A DNA stretch of 64,000 nucleotides from Bog-473 sp963777485. GTDB lineage: Bacteria; Actinomycetota; Acidimicrobiia; Acidimicrobiales; RAAP-2. Position 1 is the first letter of the stretch, and each line of letters starts with the position of its first letter. The notes below the pieces were generated by a model that ran no database searches, was not told where the DNA came from, and saw nothing but the letters and a program-made list of their open reading frames with translations. Positions 10,253 to 20,300 of the stretch are shown here, one piece after another. A program made the translations under genes and the position numbers. The stretch spans positions 744,001-808,000 of the forward strand of contig CAVZQP010000002.1 of NCBI GenBank assembly GCA_963777485.1, read 5' to 3'.

Positions 10253-10978
10253 TCAGAGCCGATGCTGGGCGATCGAGATCAGGTGCCGTTGGAGCGACGT
10301 CGGGAACGTCGGGCCATAGCCGTAGAAGGTGAGCTGCTGCCCGAGCCGGCCGTGCACGAACACGACCTCGGTCTCCGTGACCGTCAGGCTGAGGCCCTGG
10401 GTCGAGATCGGGGTGTGCTGCACGAAGCTTGCCGTTCCGGGAATCGATGGACCGGGCGTTACGGTCACAGTCCCCACTGTCGTGCCCTCGGGCACAGTGC
10501 CCAGAAAGAGCGATTTGTCGGATGTGGCCAGCTCGTTCAGGCAGCCAGGGGTCTTGGGGTTCGCCATCGCTGCGAATTGCGCCTGTGCGTCAGCGACAGA
10601 GGCGAATTCCGAGACGATGTCGTCGACCTCGAGGGTTTGGTCTTTGTTGTTGAAGTTGGGACTGTTGACCTGAGCGGGGTTCTCGTTGAGGAGCGCGAGC
10701 GAAATGCCCGCACACTGCGCTAACTGTTGCGACGCGGGCAGGTCGTTGTTGACACCGGAACCCTTGGGCGCGGTCCATCCCTTGGGCAGGTCAGATCTGA
10801 CGAGGAGCGCGTGCTTCGCCTGCGCACTGAGAGAGGAGCCTTGCCCGGCGAACGCGCCTGGGCCGGCTCCGGCGCTGGAACCGACCAAACCCAGCACGAG
10901 GCCGAGCCCCAGGGCCCACGCCGGGGTTGTGCGGGTGCCAAACCGCCAACGCCGTGGATGGCGACGAAAGAGCTGCAC
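10253..10978 (-). CDS. Secreted protein, paralogue 3
   Basis: The third member, 241 residues, with an N-terminal basic stretch and signal peptide (ALGLGLVLGLVGSSAGAG). Core motifs are AQAKHALLVRSDLPKGW, QLAQC, NENPAQVNSPNF, VSEFASVADAQAQFAAM, TPGCLNEL and FVHGRLGQQLTFYGYG, with the two conserved cysteines. The GTG at 10978 lies 9 bases after the stop of paralogue 4, so these two are co-transcribed. There is no strong ribosome-binding site, consistent with translational coupling. Function unknown. Confidence 0.83.
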   Translation of the reverse strand: MQLFRRHPRRWRFGTRTTPAWALGLGLVLGLVGSSAGAGPGAFAGQGSSLSAQAKHALLVRSDLPKGWTAPKGSGVNNDLPASQQLAQCAGISLALLNENPAQVNSPNFNNKDQTLEVDDIVSEFASVADAQAQFAAMANPKTPGCLNELATSDKSLFLGTVPEGTTVGTVTVTPGPSIPGTASFVQHTPISTQGLSLTVTETEVVFVHGRLGQQLTFYGYGPTFPTSLQRHLISIAQHRL

Positions 10979-10987
10979 AGCGCCGCT

Positions 10988-11731
10988 CTATAGCCGCGAG
11001 TTAGCCACCGACACGAGATGCTTCTCCACGGCGGCCGGGAACGGCTCGCCGGCCCCGTCGAAGGTGAGCTCCTGCGCGAGGCTTCCCTTGACCGCGAGTA
11101 CCTCGGTGGCCGTGACCTTGAGGGTGACGCCCTGCTCCGTGAGCGGGAACTCGATCGTGATCCCCGCTGCGTGGGCGGGGAGCGAGGCGGCCGGGGGAAC
11201 GGTGACCGTCATGGTGCCGATGGTCACGCCTTTCGGAATGCTCCCGAGGAGCTTGGAACTCAGCGGCCCCTGGGCCACTGTCTGCATGCAGCCGGACAGC
11301 TTCGCGTTGGCAACCGCCGACAGGAAGGACTTCGCCGCCGCGGCCGATCGGAAGACGACCACCTGTTGACCGACCGAGTAAGCCTGGGTGCCGGGACTGT
11401 CGAACTCTGGGCCGAGGACGTTCGGCGGGTTCTCCTGGACCAGCGAGAGCGGCAGCCCGGTGCACGAGGCCATCTGCTGGTCCACTGACGCAACGCCGGA
11501 CCCCAGGCCGGCCGAGCTGCCCGAGACCGTGTTCTTGGTGGACTTCCAGCCGTGGGGCAGATCCGACTTCACCAGGAAGGATTGTTTGGCCTGGGCCCGC
11601 TGGCTCGCGCTGATCCCGGCCGCGCCGGCCGTCGGCACGGCAACGATCATGGCCAGCGCGCCGATCGCGAGAAGCCCGCCGGCGCGGACGAAAACGGAGG
11701 CCCGATCCGGCCCCCGATGTGATCCCCTCAT
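10988..11731 (-). CDS. Secreted protein, paralogue 4
   Basis: The fourth and first-transcribed member, 247 residues. A signal peptide (GGLLAIGALAMIVAVPTAGA) precedes the core: AQAKQSFLVKSDLPHGW, QMASC, VQENPPNVLGPEF, VVVFRSAAAAKSFLSAV, LSGCMQTV and AVKGSLAQELTFDGAG. ATG at 11731 is preceded by AAGGGGG and is chosen over an upstream start at 11761. It is divergent from groES, with about 170 bases between the start and the groES operator. Function unknown; the extracellular domain plan recalls other actinobacterial cysteine-paired sensor-like domains, but I cannot place it. Confidence 0.83.
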   Translation of the reverse strand: MRGSHRGPDRASVFVRAGGLLAIGALAMIVAVPTAGAAGISASQRAQAKQSFLVKSDLPHGWKSTKNTVSGSSAGLGSGVASVDQQMASCTGLPLSLVQENPPNVLGPEFDSPGTQAYSVGQQVVVFRSAAAAKSFLSAVANAKLSGCMQTVAQGPLSSKLLGSIPKGVTIGTMTVTVPPAASLPAHAAGITIEFPLTEQGVTLKVTATEVLAVKGSLAQELTFDGAGEPFPAAVEKHLVSVANSRL

Positions 11732-11877
11732 GTTCCCCCTTCGCCAATTGCCTTCTCCCATGCGAGAAGGTGGGTGTCATTCTTGCCCAACGCGAGCACG
11801 AAGGAGGTTCACCTGGGGGTCCCGGTGCCTCAGCACGGCCGCCACGGCCGCTTCGGCCGCCACGGCAGCGGGGGCGG

Positions 11878-11906
11878 TTGCCAGTCCCCTTCGCGCCCGC
11901 TATGTT
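11878..11906 (+). promoter_or_regulatory. Sigma-A-type promoter of groES-groEL
   Basis: A -35 hexamer TTGCCA at 11878-11883 and a -10 hexamer TATGTT at 11901-11906 are separated by exactly 17 bases. They match the housekeeping consensus at 5 of 6 and 4 of 6 positions. The CIRCE operator starts at 11905, so a bound repressor would cover the -10 end and the transcription start. Confidence 0.7.
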
Positions 11907-11931
11907 GGCACTCACATACCGAGAGTGCTAA
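11905..11931 (+). promoter_or_regulatory. CIRCE operator (HrcA binding site)
   Basis: Left arm TTGGCACTC (11905-11913), 9-base spacer, right arm GAGTGCTAA (11923-11931). This equals the CIRCE consensus TTAGCACTC-N9-GAGTGCTAA except for one base in the left arm. CIRCE is the operator of the heat-shock repressor HrcA, so groES-groEL here is probably repressed by HrcA at normal temperature. The hrcA gene is not in the window. Confidence 0.93.
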
Positions 11932-11956
11932 CGAACCGCCAAGGAGGCCCCTCCCG

Positions 11957-12253
11957 ATGCCGCAGAAGCTCCACCCCCTCGATGACCGCATCGTCGTCCG
12001 TCCCGGTGAGTCCGAGGAGACCACGGCATCCGGCCTGGTCATCCCCGACACCGCCAAGGAGAAGCCCCAGCAGGGCGAGATAATCGCCGTCGGCCCGGGC
12101 CGGCGCTCCGAGGACACCGGCGAGGTCATTCCCATGGACGTCGCCGTCGGTGACACCGTCGTCTACTCCAAGTACGGCGGCACCGAGATCACGGTCGAGG
12201 GTGAGGACCTCCTCATCCTCTCGAGCCGCGACGTCCTGGCGAAGCTCGCCTAG
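11957..12253 (+). CDS. groES: Co-chaperonin GroES
   Basis: The 98-residue 10-kDa cap of the GroEL folding chamber. It shows LHPLDDRIVVRP at the start, the mobile loop segment ETTASGLVIPDTAKEKPQQG with the hydrophobic IP-x tripeptide equivalent, GDTVVYSKYGGTEI and the terminal DVLAKL. ATG at 11957 follows AAGGAGG at 11941-11947, and this decides the start, as the frame is open much further upstream. It is under the CIRCE-controlled promoter and forms an operon with groEL 116 bases downstream. Confidence 0.97.
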   Translation: MPQKLHPLDDRIVVRPGESEETTASGLVIPDTAKEKPQQGEIIAVGPGRRSEDTGEVIPMDVAVGDTVVYSKYGGTEITVEGEDLLILSSRDVLAKLA

Positions 12254-12290
12254 TCACGCAGCCCAAGAGGTCTGCCCGAGACGGGTCTGC

Positions 12291-12325
12291 CCGCCGCCCC
12301 GGTGATCCCCGGGCCGGTGCGGCGG
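12291..12325 (+). other. Intercistronic stem-loop between groES and groEL
   Basis: CCGCCGC at 12291-12297 pairs with GCGGCGG at 12319-12325, with an inner CCGG/CCGG pairing (12299-12302 with 12314-12317). There is no following T-run, so it is more likely an mRNA-processing or stabilising hairpin, or a partial terminator, than a full terminator. Confidence 0.45.
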
Positions 12326-12369
12326 CCTCACCATTTTCAGCCAACCCCTAGAGGAGTTTGAGAAGCACC

Positions 12370-14013
12370 ATGCCCAAGATCCTGAAGTTCGACGAGAGCG
12401 CCCGGCGCGGTCTCGAGGCCGGCGTCAACAAGCTGGCCGACACGGTCAAGGTGACGCTGGGGCCCAAGGGCCGCAACGTCGTGATCGAGAAGAAGTTCGG
12501 CGCCCCGACCATCACCAATGACGGCGTGTCCGTCGCCCGCGAGGTCGAGCTCGAGGACCCGTTCGAGAACATGGGTGCGCAGCTGGTCAAGGAGGTCGCC
12601 ACCAAGACCAACGACGTCGCCGGTGACGGCACGACGACCGCGACCGTGCTGGCCCAGTCGCTGATCAGCGAGGGCCTGCGCAACGTCGCGGCCGGCGCGG
12701 CACCGGGCGACCTCAAGCGCGGCATGGACAAGGGCGTCAAGGCCGCCGTCGAGAACATCGCCAAGCAGTCGACCGAGGTCGGCGGCAAGACGGAGATCGC
12801 GCAGGTCGCCTCCATCTCGGCGGCCGACACCGCCATCGGCGACGTGCTGGCCGACGCCATCGACAAGGTCGGCAAGGACGGCACGGTGACCGTCGAGGAG
12901 TCCAACACCTTCGGCATCGAGCTCGAGCTCACCGAGGGCATGCAGTTCGACAAGGGCTTCCTCTCGCCGTACTTCGTGACCGACCCCGAGCGCCAGGAGG
13001 CGGTGCTCGACGAGCCCTACATCCTGTTCTTCAACTCGAAGGTCTCGGCGGTGCACGATCTCGTGCCGGTGCTCGAGAAGGTCATGCAGTCCGGCAAGGC
13101 GCTGCTGATCGTGGCCGAGGACGTCGAGGGCGAGGCGCTCGCGACGCTCGTGGTCAACAAGATCCGCGGCACCTTCACCTCGGTCGCCGTCAAGGCGCCG
13201 GGCTTCGGTGAGCGCCGCAAGGAGATGCTCCAGGACATGGCCGTCCTCACGGGTGCCCAGGTCATCAGCGAGGAGATCGGGCTCAAGCTCGAGAACGCGA
13301 CGATCGATCTTTTGGGTTCTGCCCGCCGGGTCATCGTGACCAAGGACGACACCACGATCGTCGAGGGTGCCGGCAAGAGCGAGGACGTGAAGGGGCGCGT
13401 GGCGCAGATCAAGCGCCAGATCGACGACACGGACTCGGACTGGGACCGCGAGAAGCTCCAGGAGCGCCTGGCCAAGCTGGCCGGTGGCGTGGCCGTCGTC
13501 AAGGTCGGGGCCGCCACCGAGGTGGAGCTCAAGGAGAAGAAGCACCGGATCGAGGACGCGCTGTCCGCGACCCGTGCGGCGGTCGAGGAAGGCATCGTCG
13601 CCGGCGGCGGCACGGCGCTGATCCGGGCCCGCAAGTCGGTCAACGAGCTTGCCGACACCTTGGACGGCGACGAGGCGACGGGTGCGCGGATCGTGGCCCG
13701 CTCCTTGGAGGAGCCGCTGCGCTGGATCGCCTTCAACGCCGGCCTCGAGGGCGCCGTGCTGGTGGCCCAGGTCGAGTCGGCCAAGGGCAACCACGGCCTG
13801 AACGCGGCCAACGGCGAGATGGAGGACCTCGTGAAGGCGGGCATCATCGACCCGGCCAAGGTCACCCGCTCGGCGCTGCAGAACGCGGCGTCGATCGCCG
13901 GGCTGCTGCTCACGACCGAGGCGCTGGTCGCCGACAAGCCCGAGAAGGGGCCGGACCCGGCCGCCGCCGCTGCCGCCATGGGTGGCATGGGCGGGATGGG
14001 CGGGATGATGTAA
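12370..14013 (+). CDS. groEL: Chaperonin GroEL
   Basis: The 547-residue 60-kDa chaperonin that folds proteins in an ATP-driven double ring. ATP-binding features TLGPKGRNVVI and the DGTTTATVLAQ segment with the catalytic aspartate of the GDGTT motif are present, as are the signature region AAVEEGIVAGGGTAL and NAASIAGLLLTTEALV. The tail is a GGM repeat (GGMGGMGGMM), the usual form for housekeeping GroEL rather than the His-rich tail of actinobacterial GroEL1 paralogues. ATG at 12370 is preceded by GAGGAG. Second gene of the HrcA-controlled operon. Confidence 0.98.
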   Translation: MPKILKFDESARRGLEAGVNKLADTVKVTLGPKGRNVVIEKKFGAPTITNDGVSVAREVELEDPFENMGAQLVKEVATKTNDVAGDGTTTATVLAQSLISEGLRNVAAGAAPGDLKRGMDKGVKAAVENIAKQSTEVGGKTEIAQVASISAADTAIGDVLADAIDKVGKDGTVTVEESNTFGIELELTEGMQFDKGFLSPYFVTDPERQEAVLDEPYILFFNSKVSAVHDLVPVLEKVMQSGKALLIVAEDVEGEALATLVVNKIRGTFTSVAVKAPGFGERRKEMLQDMAVLTGAQVISEEIGLKLENATIDLLGSARRVIVTKDDTTIVEGAGKSEDVKGRVAQIKRQIDDTDSDWDREKLQERLAKLAGGVAVVKVGAATEVELKEKKHRIEDALSATRAAVEEGIVAGGGTALIRARKSVNELADTLDGDEATGARIVARSLEEPLRWIAFNAGLEGAVLVAQVESAKGNHGLNAANGEMEDLVKAGIIDPAKVTRSALQNAASIAGLLLTTEALVADKPEKGPDPAAAAAAMGGMGGMGGMM

Positions 14014-14134
14014 GACCGCCGGCGGCGTCGGGCGGCTCCGGGTACGGGGTCGTTCGCCTTGTCCGCCGGGGGTAACGTCCTTTCTCGGAATCTCAGCGAT
14101 ACCGTTGGGAGCACACGAGATCGTGTCGGGTGTC

Positions 14135-14160
14135 GATGCCGGGCCTGCGGGCCCGGCATC
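14135..14160 (+). terminator. Probable terminator hairpin after groEL
   Basis: An 11-base perfect stem (GATGCCGGGCC paired with GGCCCGGCATC) with a 4-base TGCG loop, 121 bases after the groEL stop. No T-run follows, but such I-shaped GC-rich hairpins are common terminators in actinobacteria. Confidence 0.55.
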
Positions 14161-14268
14161 GGCGCGTCCGGGGCGTGGTGTGCCCGTTGCACAACTCCGT
14201 CACAACTCCGGCCGCGCTCGGCCCGATGGGGTGGTGCAAGCCACACGCCTGCGTAGGTAAAAGCACGG

Positions 14269-14297
14269 TTGACACCCCTTCTACCTGGTGCAACCAT
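14269..14297 (+). promoter_or_regulatory. Possible promoter for the giant surface-protein gene
   Basis: A perfect TTGACA hexamer at 14269-14274 lies 109 bases before the start of the giant gene. The -10 region at 17-base spacing (AACCAT, 14292-14297) is a weak match, so this is only a suggestion. The rest of the 369-base gap after groEL shows no gene. Confidence 0.3.
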
Positions 14298-14382
14298 CGC
14301 CGTGAGGCCGGAGTCGGCGGGGACGTCGAGGAGGGGGCCGGGCTCGTCTGTACGTCACTTCTAGGGCCGGACAGGGCGAGTC

Positions 14383-17300
14383 ATGGCAAAAGCGATCGGG
14401 CGGAACGGCAGAGGATTGCGGCGTCGCACAGGGAGCGGCGCAAGGCGAGGTCGCGCGGCACCACGTGGTGGTTCGAGCGCCCGACTGACCGCACTCGTCA
14501 CGGCTTCGTGCTTGGCGTTCGCCGGCATCCAGGCCAGCGTCCAATTCGTCGGCGCCGGACCCGCGGCGGCGGCGGGCCCGGCGAACGGCCAGATCGCGGC
14601 GACGGCCGGCGACACGGGCAACGGGCTCGGCACACAGATCGGCCAGCAGCCATACGGACTCGCCGTCGCCTCTGACGGCGGTGTGTACGTCTCGGACTTC
14701 TCGGATGCCGCAGCGTTCTCTCCGGGCGCCGGGAACTCAGACGGCGACTCGGTCATCCGCCGTATCGACCCGTCGACCGGCAACGAGCAGACCGTGGCCG
14801 GCGACGGCGTTTCGAACACGGGCGTGCACATCAATACGTCGGTGGACGCGCTCCATAGCGCGCTCTACGACCCCGCCGGCATGTCGATCGACCCGACCAA
14901 CGGGTCACTGGTCTTCGACGAGCCGTGGTTGGGTGTCGTGGCGCGCTACACGCCTCCAAGCGGGCCCGGCGCCGGGTCGCTGGCGCAAGTGACGAGCAAC
15001 CAGACGGGGGGCTTCGGCGACGGCGGCGATGCCGCCATCGACTCGTACGGCGACGTCGTGTACCCGGAGTTCTCGGGCAACGACGTGAAGGTGTACGCCA
15101 ACCACACGGGAACCCTGTGGGGTGTGAGTCTGACCGCGGGTTCCGTCACCACGATCACCACGCCGCACGACGACCCGTGGGCCGTCGCCATCGACCAGAG
15201 CAACAACCTCATCGTCTCGGACGCGTCCGACAGCATCGACGTGCTGCCGGCGGTGACCAGCAGCTTCTACGGACAGTCCATGACGGCCGGCACCTTCATC
15301 CGGATCGCGGGGAACGGGGCCTGCTGTACGTCAGGCTACGGAGGGGACAACGGGCCGGCTATCTCCGCCCTGGTGGGATCGCCGCACGGCCTGTCCGTCG
15401 ACAGCCACGGCAACCTTCTCGTCGCCGACACGTTCAACAACCGGGTCCGGGTCATCGCCGGCTCCGACGGCGTGTTCTACGGCATCGCCATGACCCACGG
15501 AGACATCTACACCGTCGCCGGGTCCGGCGGTCTGGGTTCGTTCGGTGGTGACGGGGGTGCCGCGACGTCCGCCTTGCTGAAGGGCCCGACTGCGGTCGCG
15601 GCCGACAAAGCGGGGAACCTCGTGATCGCGGACATCGGGAACCTGCGTGTCCGGGTCGTCGCCGAGTCGACCAGCAGTTTCTACGGTCAGTCCATGCAGG
15701 CGGGAGACATCTACACGGTCGCGGGCAACGGGTGGATGTCGTACTCCGGGGACGGCGGGTCTGAGACGGCGGCACAGCTGGGCGTCCCCGAGGACGTGTC
15801 GTTCGATACCAACGGGAACGAACTCATCGCCGACTCCGGCAACGGCAGGATCAGGGTGGTCCCTGCCTCTTCGGGCCCCGCCTACGGCCAGACGATGACG
15901 GCCGGTGACATCTACACGGTCGCGGGAGGTGGGGCCGGTGGAGACGGCGGCCCGGCGACGTCGGCGACCCTGGCCAGTCCGGGCAGTGTCCGGAGCGATG
16001 CGGGCGGCAATCTCCTGATCGCAGACGCGCAGGACAACCGCATCCGTGTGGTGGCGGAAACATCGGGGACGTTGTACGGACAACCGATGTCGGCCGGTGA
16101 CATCTACACGATCGCGGGTAACGGGACGTCAGGCTTCGCCGGCGATTCCGGAGCGGGGACCTCGGCCGAGCTCAACGCGCCGCAGACGGCGATCCTGGAC
16201 AGTTCGGGCAACGTCGTGATCGCCGACTCGGGAAACAACCGGGTCCGAGTCCTGGCCGAGCACACCGGCACCTTCTACGGACAATCGATGACGCAGGGCG
16301 ACATCTACACCCTCGCGGGGACCGCGGTCGCCGGGTTCAACGGGGACGCGTCGCCGGCCACGACGGCGGAGCTCAACCGCCCCATCGGGTTGGCACTCGA
16401 CTCCCAGGGGAACGTCCTGGTCGCCGACAACAGGAACGACAGGGTCCGTGTCATTTTCGCCCAGACGGGCACGGACTTCGGTTCGCCGCAGTTCGCCGGC
16501 GCGATCTTCACGATCATGGGGGGCGGGGCGACCTTCACCCAGGGTGTCGCACCGCTGAGCCTGGGCCTCTCTCCCAACCGGCTGACCGTCGACACGCGGG
16601 GCGATGTGATCGTGTCGGACAACACGCTCGAAAGCGTCTACGTGCTGGCCGCCACGTCCGGAACGTACTGGGGTCAGACCATGACGGCGGGGACGGCGTA
16701 CTACGTGGCCGGCCACAACCCGGGATGCCCGGCGTATACGCCGTCTGGAGCCGCGACGTCCGCCTATCTGTGTCAGCCCGGAGGGGTCGCCGTCGACCCC
16801 AGTGGCGACATCACCGTGGCCTCGCCCGAGATCAACCGCGTCTTCACCATCGGCAACGTCCTGGCGATCACCCCGACGAGCCTGCCCGGGGGCTCCGTGG
16901 GCCACGGCTACGGGCCGACAACGTTGAACGCCGCGGGCGGGGCCACCCCGTTCACCTGGGCGCTCACGACGGGCGCCCTGCCGCCCGGGCTGAACCTCGG
17001 AAGCGACGGCACGATCACGGGTACCCCGACCACCAGTGGCACCTTCGACTTCACGGTCCAAGCCACCTCGTCGGACAATCCGCCCCAGTCGGTGACCCAG
17101 CCGCTGTCGATCACGGTGCAGGGCCTCACGATCAACGCCGCGACGCCCGCGGAAGGGTTCGTCAACGTCGCCTACAGCTCTCCGGCGTTGACGGCGAGCA
17201 ACGGGTACTCGCCGTTCAGCTGGTCGGTGATCTCGGGAACGCCGCCGCCGGGCGTGAACCTGAACGCCGACGGGACCTGGACGGGAACGCCGACCACTCT

Positions 17301-20300
17301 GGGCACCTATTCCTTCACTGTCCAGGTGATGGACTCGGACCCCGCAGGCGTACAGACCGCCACGGCGCCGCTCTCCATCGTCGTCGAGCCGTACGCGACC
17401 TCCATCATCAACACCGTGGCGGGAACGGGGCTTGGCTCGAACGGGACATCGACGTCGGGATCATCGCCCGCCACGACGGACATCGGGCAACCAGCAGGGG
17501 TGACGACCGACGCCTTCGGCAACACGATCATTGCCGACGACGTGAACGGCGAGGTCGACGTGATCGCGGCTCAGACCGGAACCTTCTACGGCGTGAGCAT
17601 GACGGCAGGTGAGATCTATCTGGTGGCCGGCGGGGGTACGGGATCGTCGACTGGGACCGGGGACCTTGCAACCGGATTCCAGCTCATCAATCCGGACGGG
17701 CTCGCGATCGACGGCGCCGGCAACCTCGTGGTCTCCGACTTCGGGAACGACCAGGTCTACGTCGTCGCGAACACCACCGGGACGGACTTCGGCCAGACGA
17801 TGAGCGCCGGGGACATCTACACACTTGCCGGCGGTGGCTTCGGCTTCAGCGGAGCCGGCGGTCCAGCCACCTCTGCCGCCATGGGGGAACCGACCGGGGT
17901 CGCGGTCGATCACTCCGGCAACGTCCTCATCTCGGACTTCTATGACAACACGATCTGGGAGGTGGCGGACTCGACCACTCCGATGTACGGGATTGCGAGC
18001 CCGACCGTCGGTGACATCTACACGATCGCCGACTCCACAGGTGCTTCCGGCGACACCGGGGACGGCGCGGCTGCCACCGCCGCGACCTTGCAGGACCCAG
18101 GTGACGTCGCGGTAGATGCGGCGGGCAACGTCGTCATTGCGGACACGCTCAACAATGCGGTCAGGGTCATCGCAGAATCGACCACTCCGATGTACGGCAT
18201 TGCGAGTCCCGTGGTGGGTGACATCTACACCATCGCCGGCAACGGCACGGCGGCGTTCGCCGGCGATGGTGGGCCGGCCGCCTCCTCACAGCTGAGCGAT
18301 CCGTTCGCGGTGACGTTCGACAGCCTCGGCAATCTCTACGTGGCCGACGAGGGCAACAACCGCATACGGATCATCCCGGACTCGAACGGCACGTTCTACG
18401 GCCTGTCGATGGTCGCCAACGACATCTACACGGTCGCCGGCGACGGCAACGCTGGCTTCTCGGGCGACGGCCATGCGTCCGGGCTGGCCGAGCTGGACGC
18501 GCCGGGCGGCGTCGCAGTGACGCCGGACGGGACGCTGGTGGTCGCCGACACCTTGAACAACCGCGTGCGTGATGTGACCGGCGGACTGCCGACCGCGGGC
18601 ACGCCGAGCACTCCGAGCGGGCTCATGGCGACGCCGGGCAACGGCCAGGTGGTGCTGAACTGGAACAGCGCGAGCGGTGCGACGGGGTATTCGGTCTACG
18701 ACGCGACGACAACGGGTGGCGAGACGACGACGGGGCCCGCCGCATGTACGGCCGTCGCGCCGGCCACGACCTGCACGGTGAGCTCCCTAACCAACGGCAC
18801 CGAGTACTTCTTCGTGGTGGTCGCGACGAACGGGACGAACGCATCCGCCCCGTCCGGCGAAGCCAACGCGACGCCCGAGGCGGCGCCTGGCAACTTCATA
18901 CTCACGCCGACCGCGGAGAACGGCCAGGTCCAGCTGGGCTGGACGTCCTCGTCGAACGCGAGCTCCTACACCGTCTACTACGCGCCGAGCCCCGCCGATC
19001 CGCTGAGCGGCTCGACAGCGTGCAGTGCCACCACCGGTCTCATCTGCACGGTAAGCCCGCTCAGCAACGGCACCACCTACAACTTCGAGGTGGTGGCAAC
19101 GGGCGTCGGCGGCTCGACGGACTCCAACGAAGCGGCCGCCACTCCGGAAGCGGCACCCGGACCCTTCACCCTGGGTGCGACGGCCGGGGACGGTCAGGTG
19201 GCGCTGAGTTGGAGTTCGTCGACCAATGCCAGCTCGTACACCGTCTGGTACGCCGCGAGCCCGGGCGACCCACTCCTCCACTCGAGCACCTGTGCGGCCA
19301 CCACCGCTCTCGTATGCACGGTCAGCGGGCTCACCAACGGCACGGCCTACAACTTCGAGGTGGTGGCAACCGGAGCCGGTGGTTCCACCGACTCCAACGA
19401 GCTCAACGCCACGCCCGAGATCCAGCCCGGCGCCTTCTCGCTGACGAGCGCCACGCCCTCGACGGGCCAGGTCGTCGTGGACTGGGGCGCCTCGACCAAC
19501 GCGGCCAACGGCTACACCGTCTACTACTCGACCACCTCGGGCGGCGAGCTGGCCGGCTCGACGGCGTGCGCCGCCACGACGCTGACGACCTGCACGGTGA
19601 GCTCGCTCACCAACGGCACCAAGTACTACTTCGAGGTCGAGGCCTTCGACGGCGCCGTGACCACGCTGAGCTCCAACGAGCTCAACGCCACGCCCGAGAT
19701 CCAGCCCGGCGCCTTCTCGCTGACGAGCGCCACGCCCTCGACGGGCCAGGTCGTCGTGGACTGGGGCGCCTCGACCAACGCGGCCAACGGCTACACCGTC
19801 TACTACTCGACCACCTCGGGCGGCGAGCTGGCCGGCTCGACGGCGTGCGCCGCCACGACGCTGACGACCTGCACGGTGAGCTCGCTCACCAACGGCACCA
19901 AGTACTACTTCGAGGTCGAGGCCTTCGACGGCGCCGTGACCACGCTGAGCTCCAACGAGCTCAACGCCACGCCCGAGATCCAGCCCGGCGCCTTCTCGCT
20001 GACGAGCGCCACGCCCTCGACGGGCCAGGTCGTCGTGGACTGGGGCGCCTCGACCAACGCGGCCAACGGCTACACCGTCTACTACTCGACCACCTCGGGC
20101 GGCGAGCTGGCCGGCTCGACGGCGTGCGCCGCCACGACGCTGACGACCTGCACGGTGAGCTCGCTCACCAACGGCACCAAGTACTACTTCGAGGTCGAGG
20201 CCTTCGACGGCGCCGTGACCACGCTGAGCTCCAACGAGCTCAACGCCACGCCCGAGATCCAGCCCGGCGCCTTCTCGCTGACGAGCGCCACGCCCTCGAC

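Noticed and set aside
12337..13794. A 485-codon minus-strand frame opposite groEL
   Set aside because: GC-rich third positions of groEL keep the antisense frame open; the product has no domain features.
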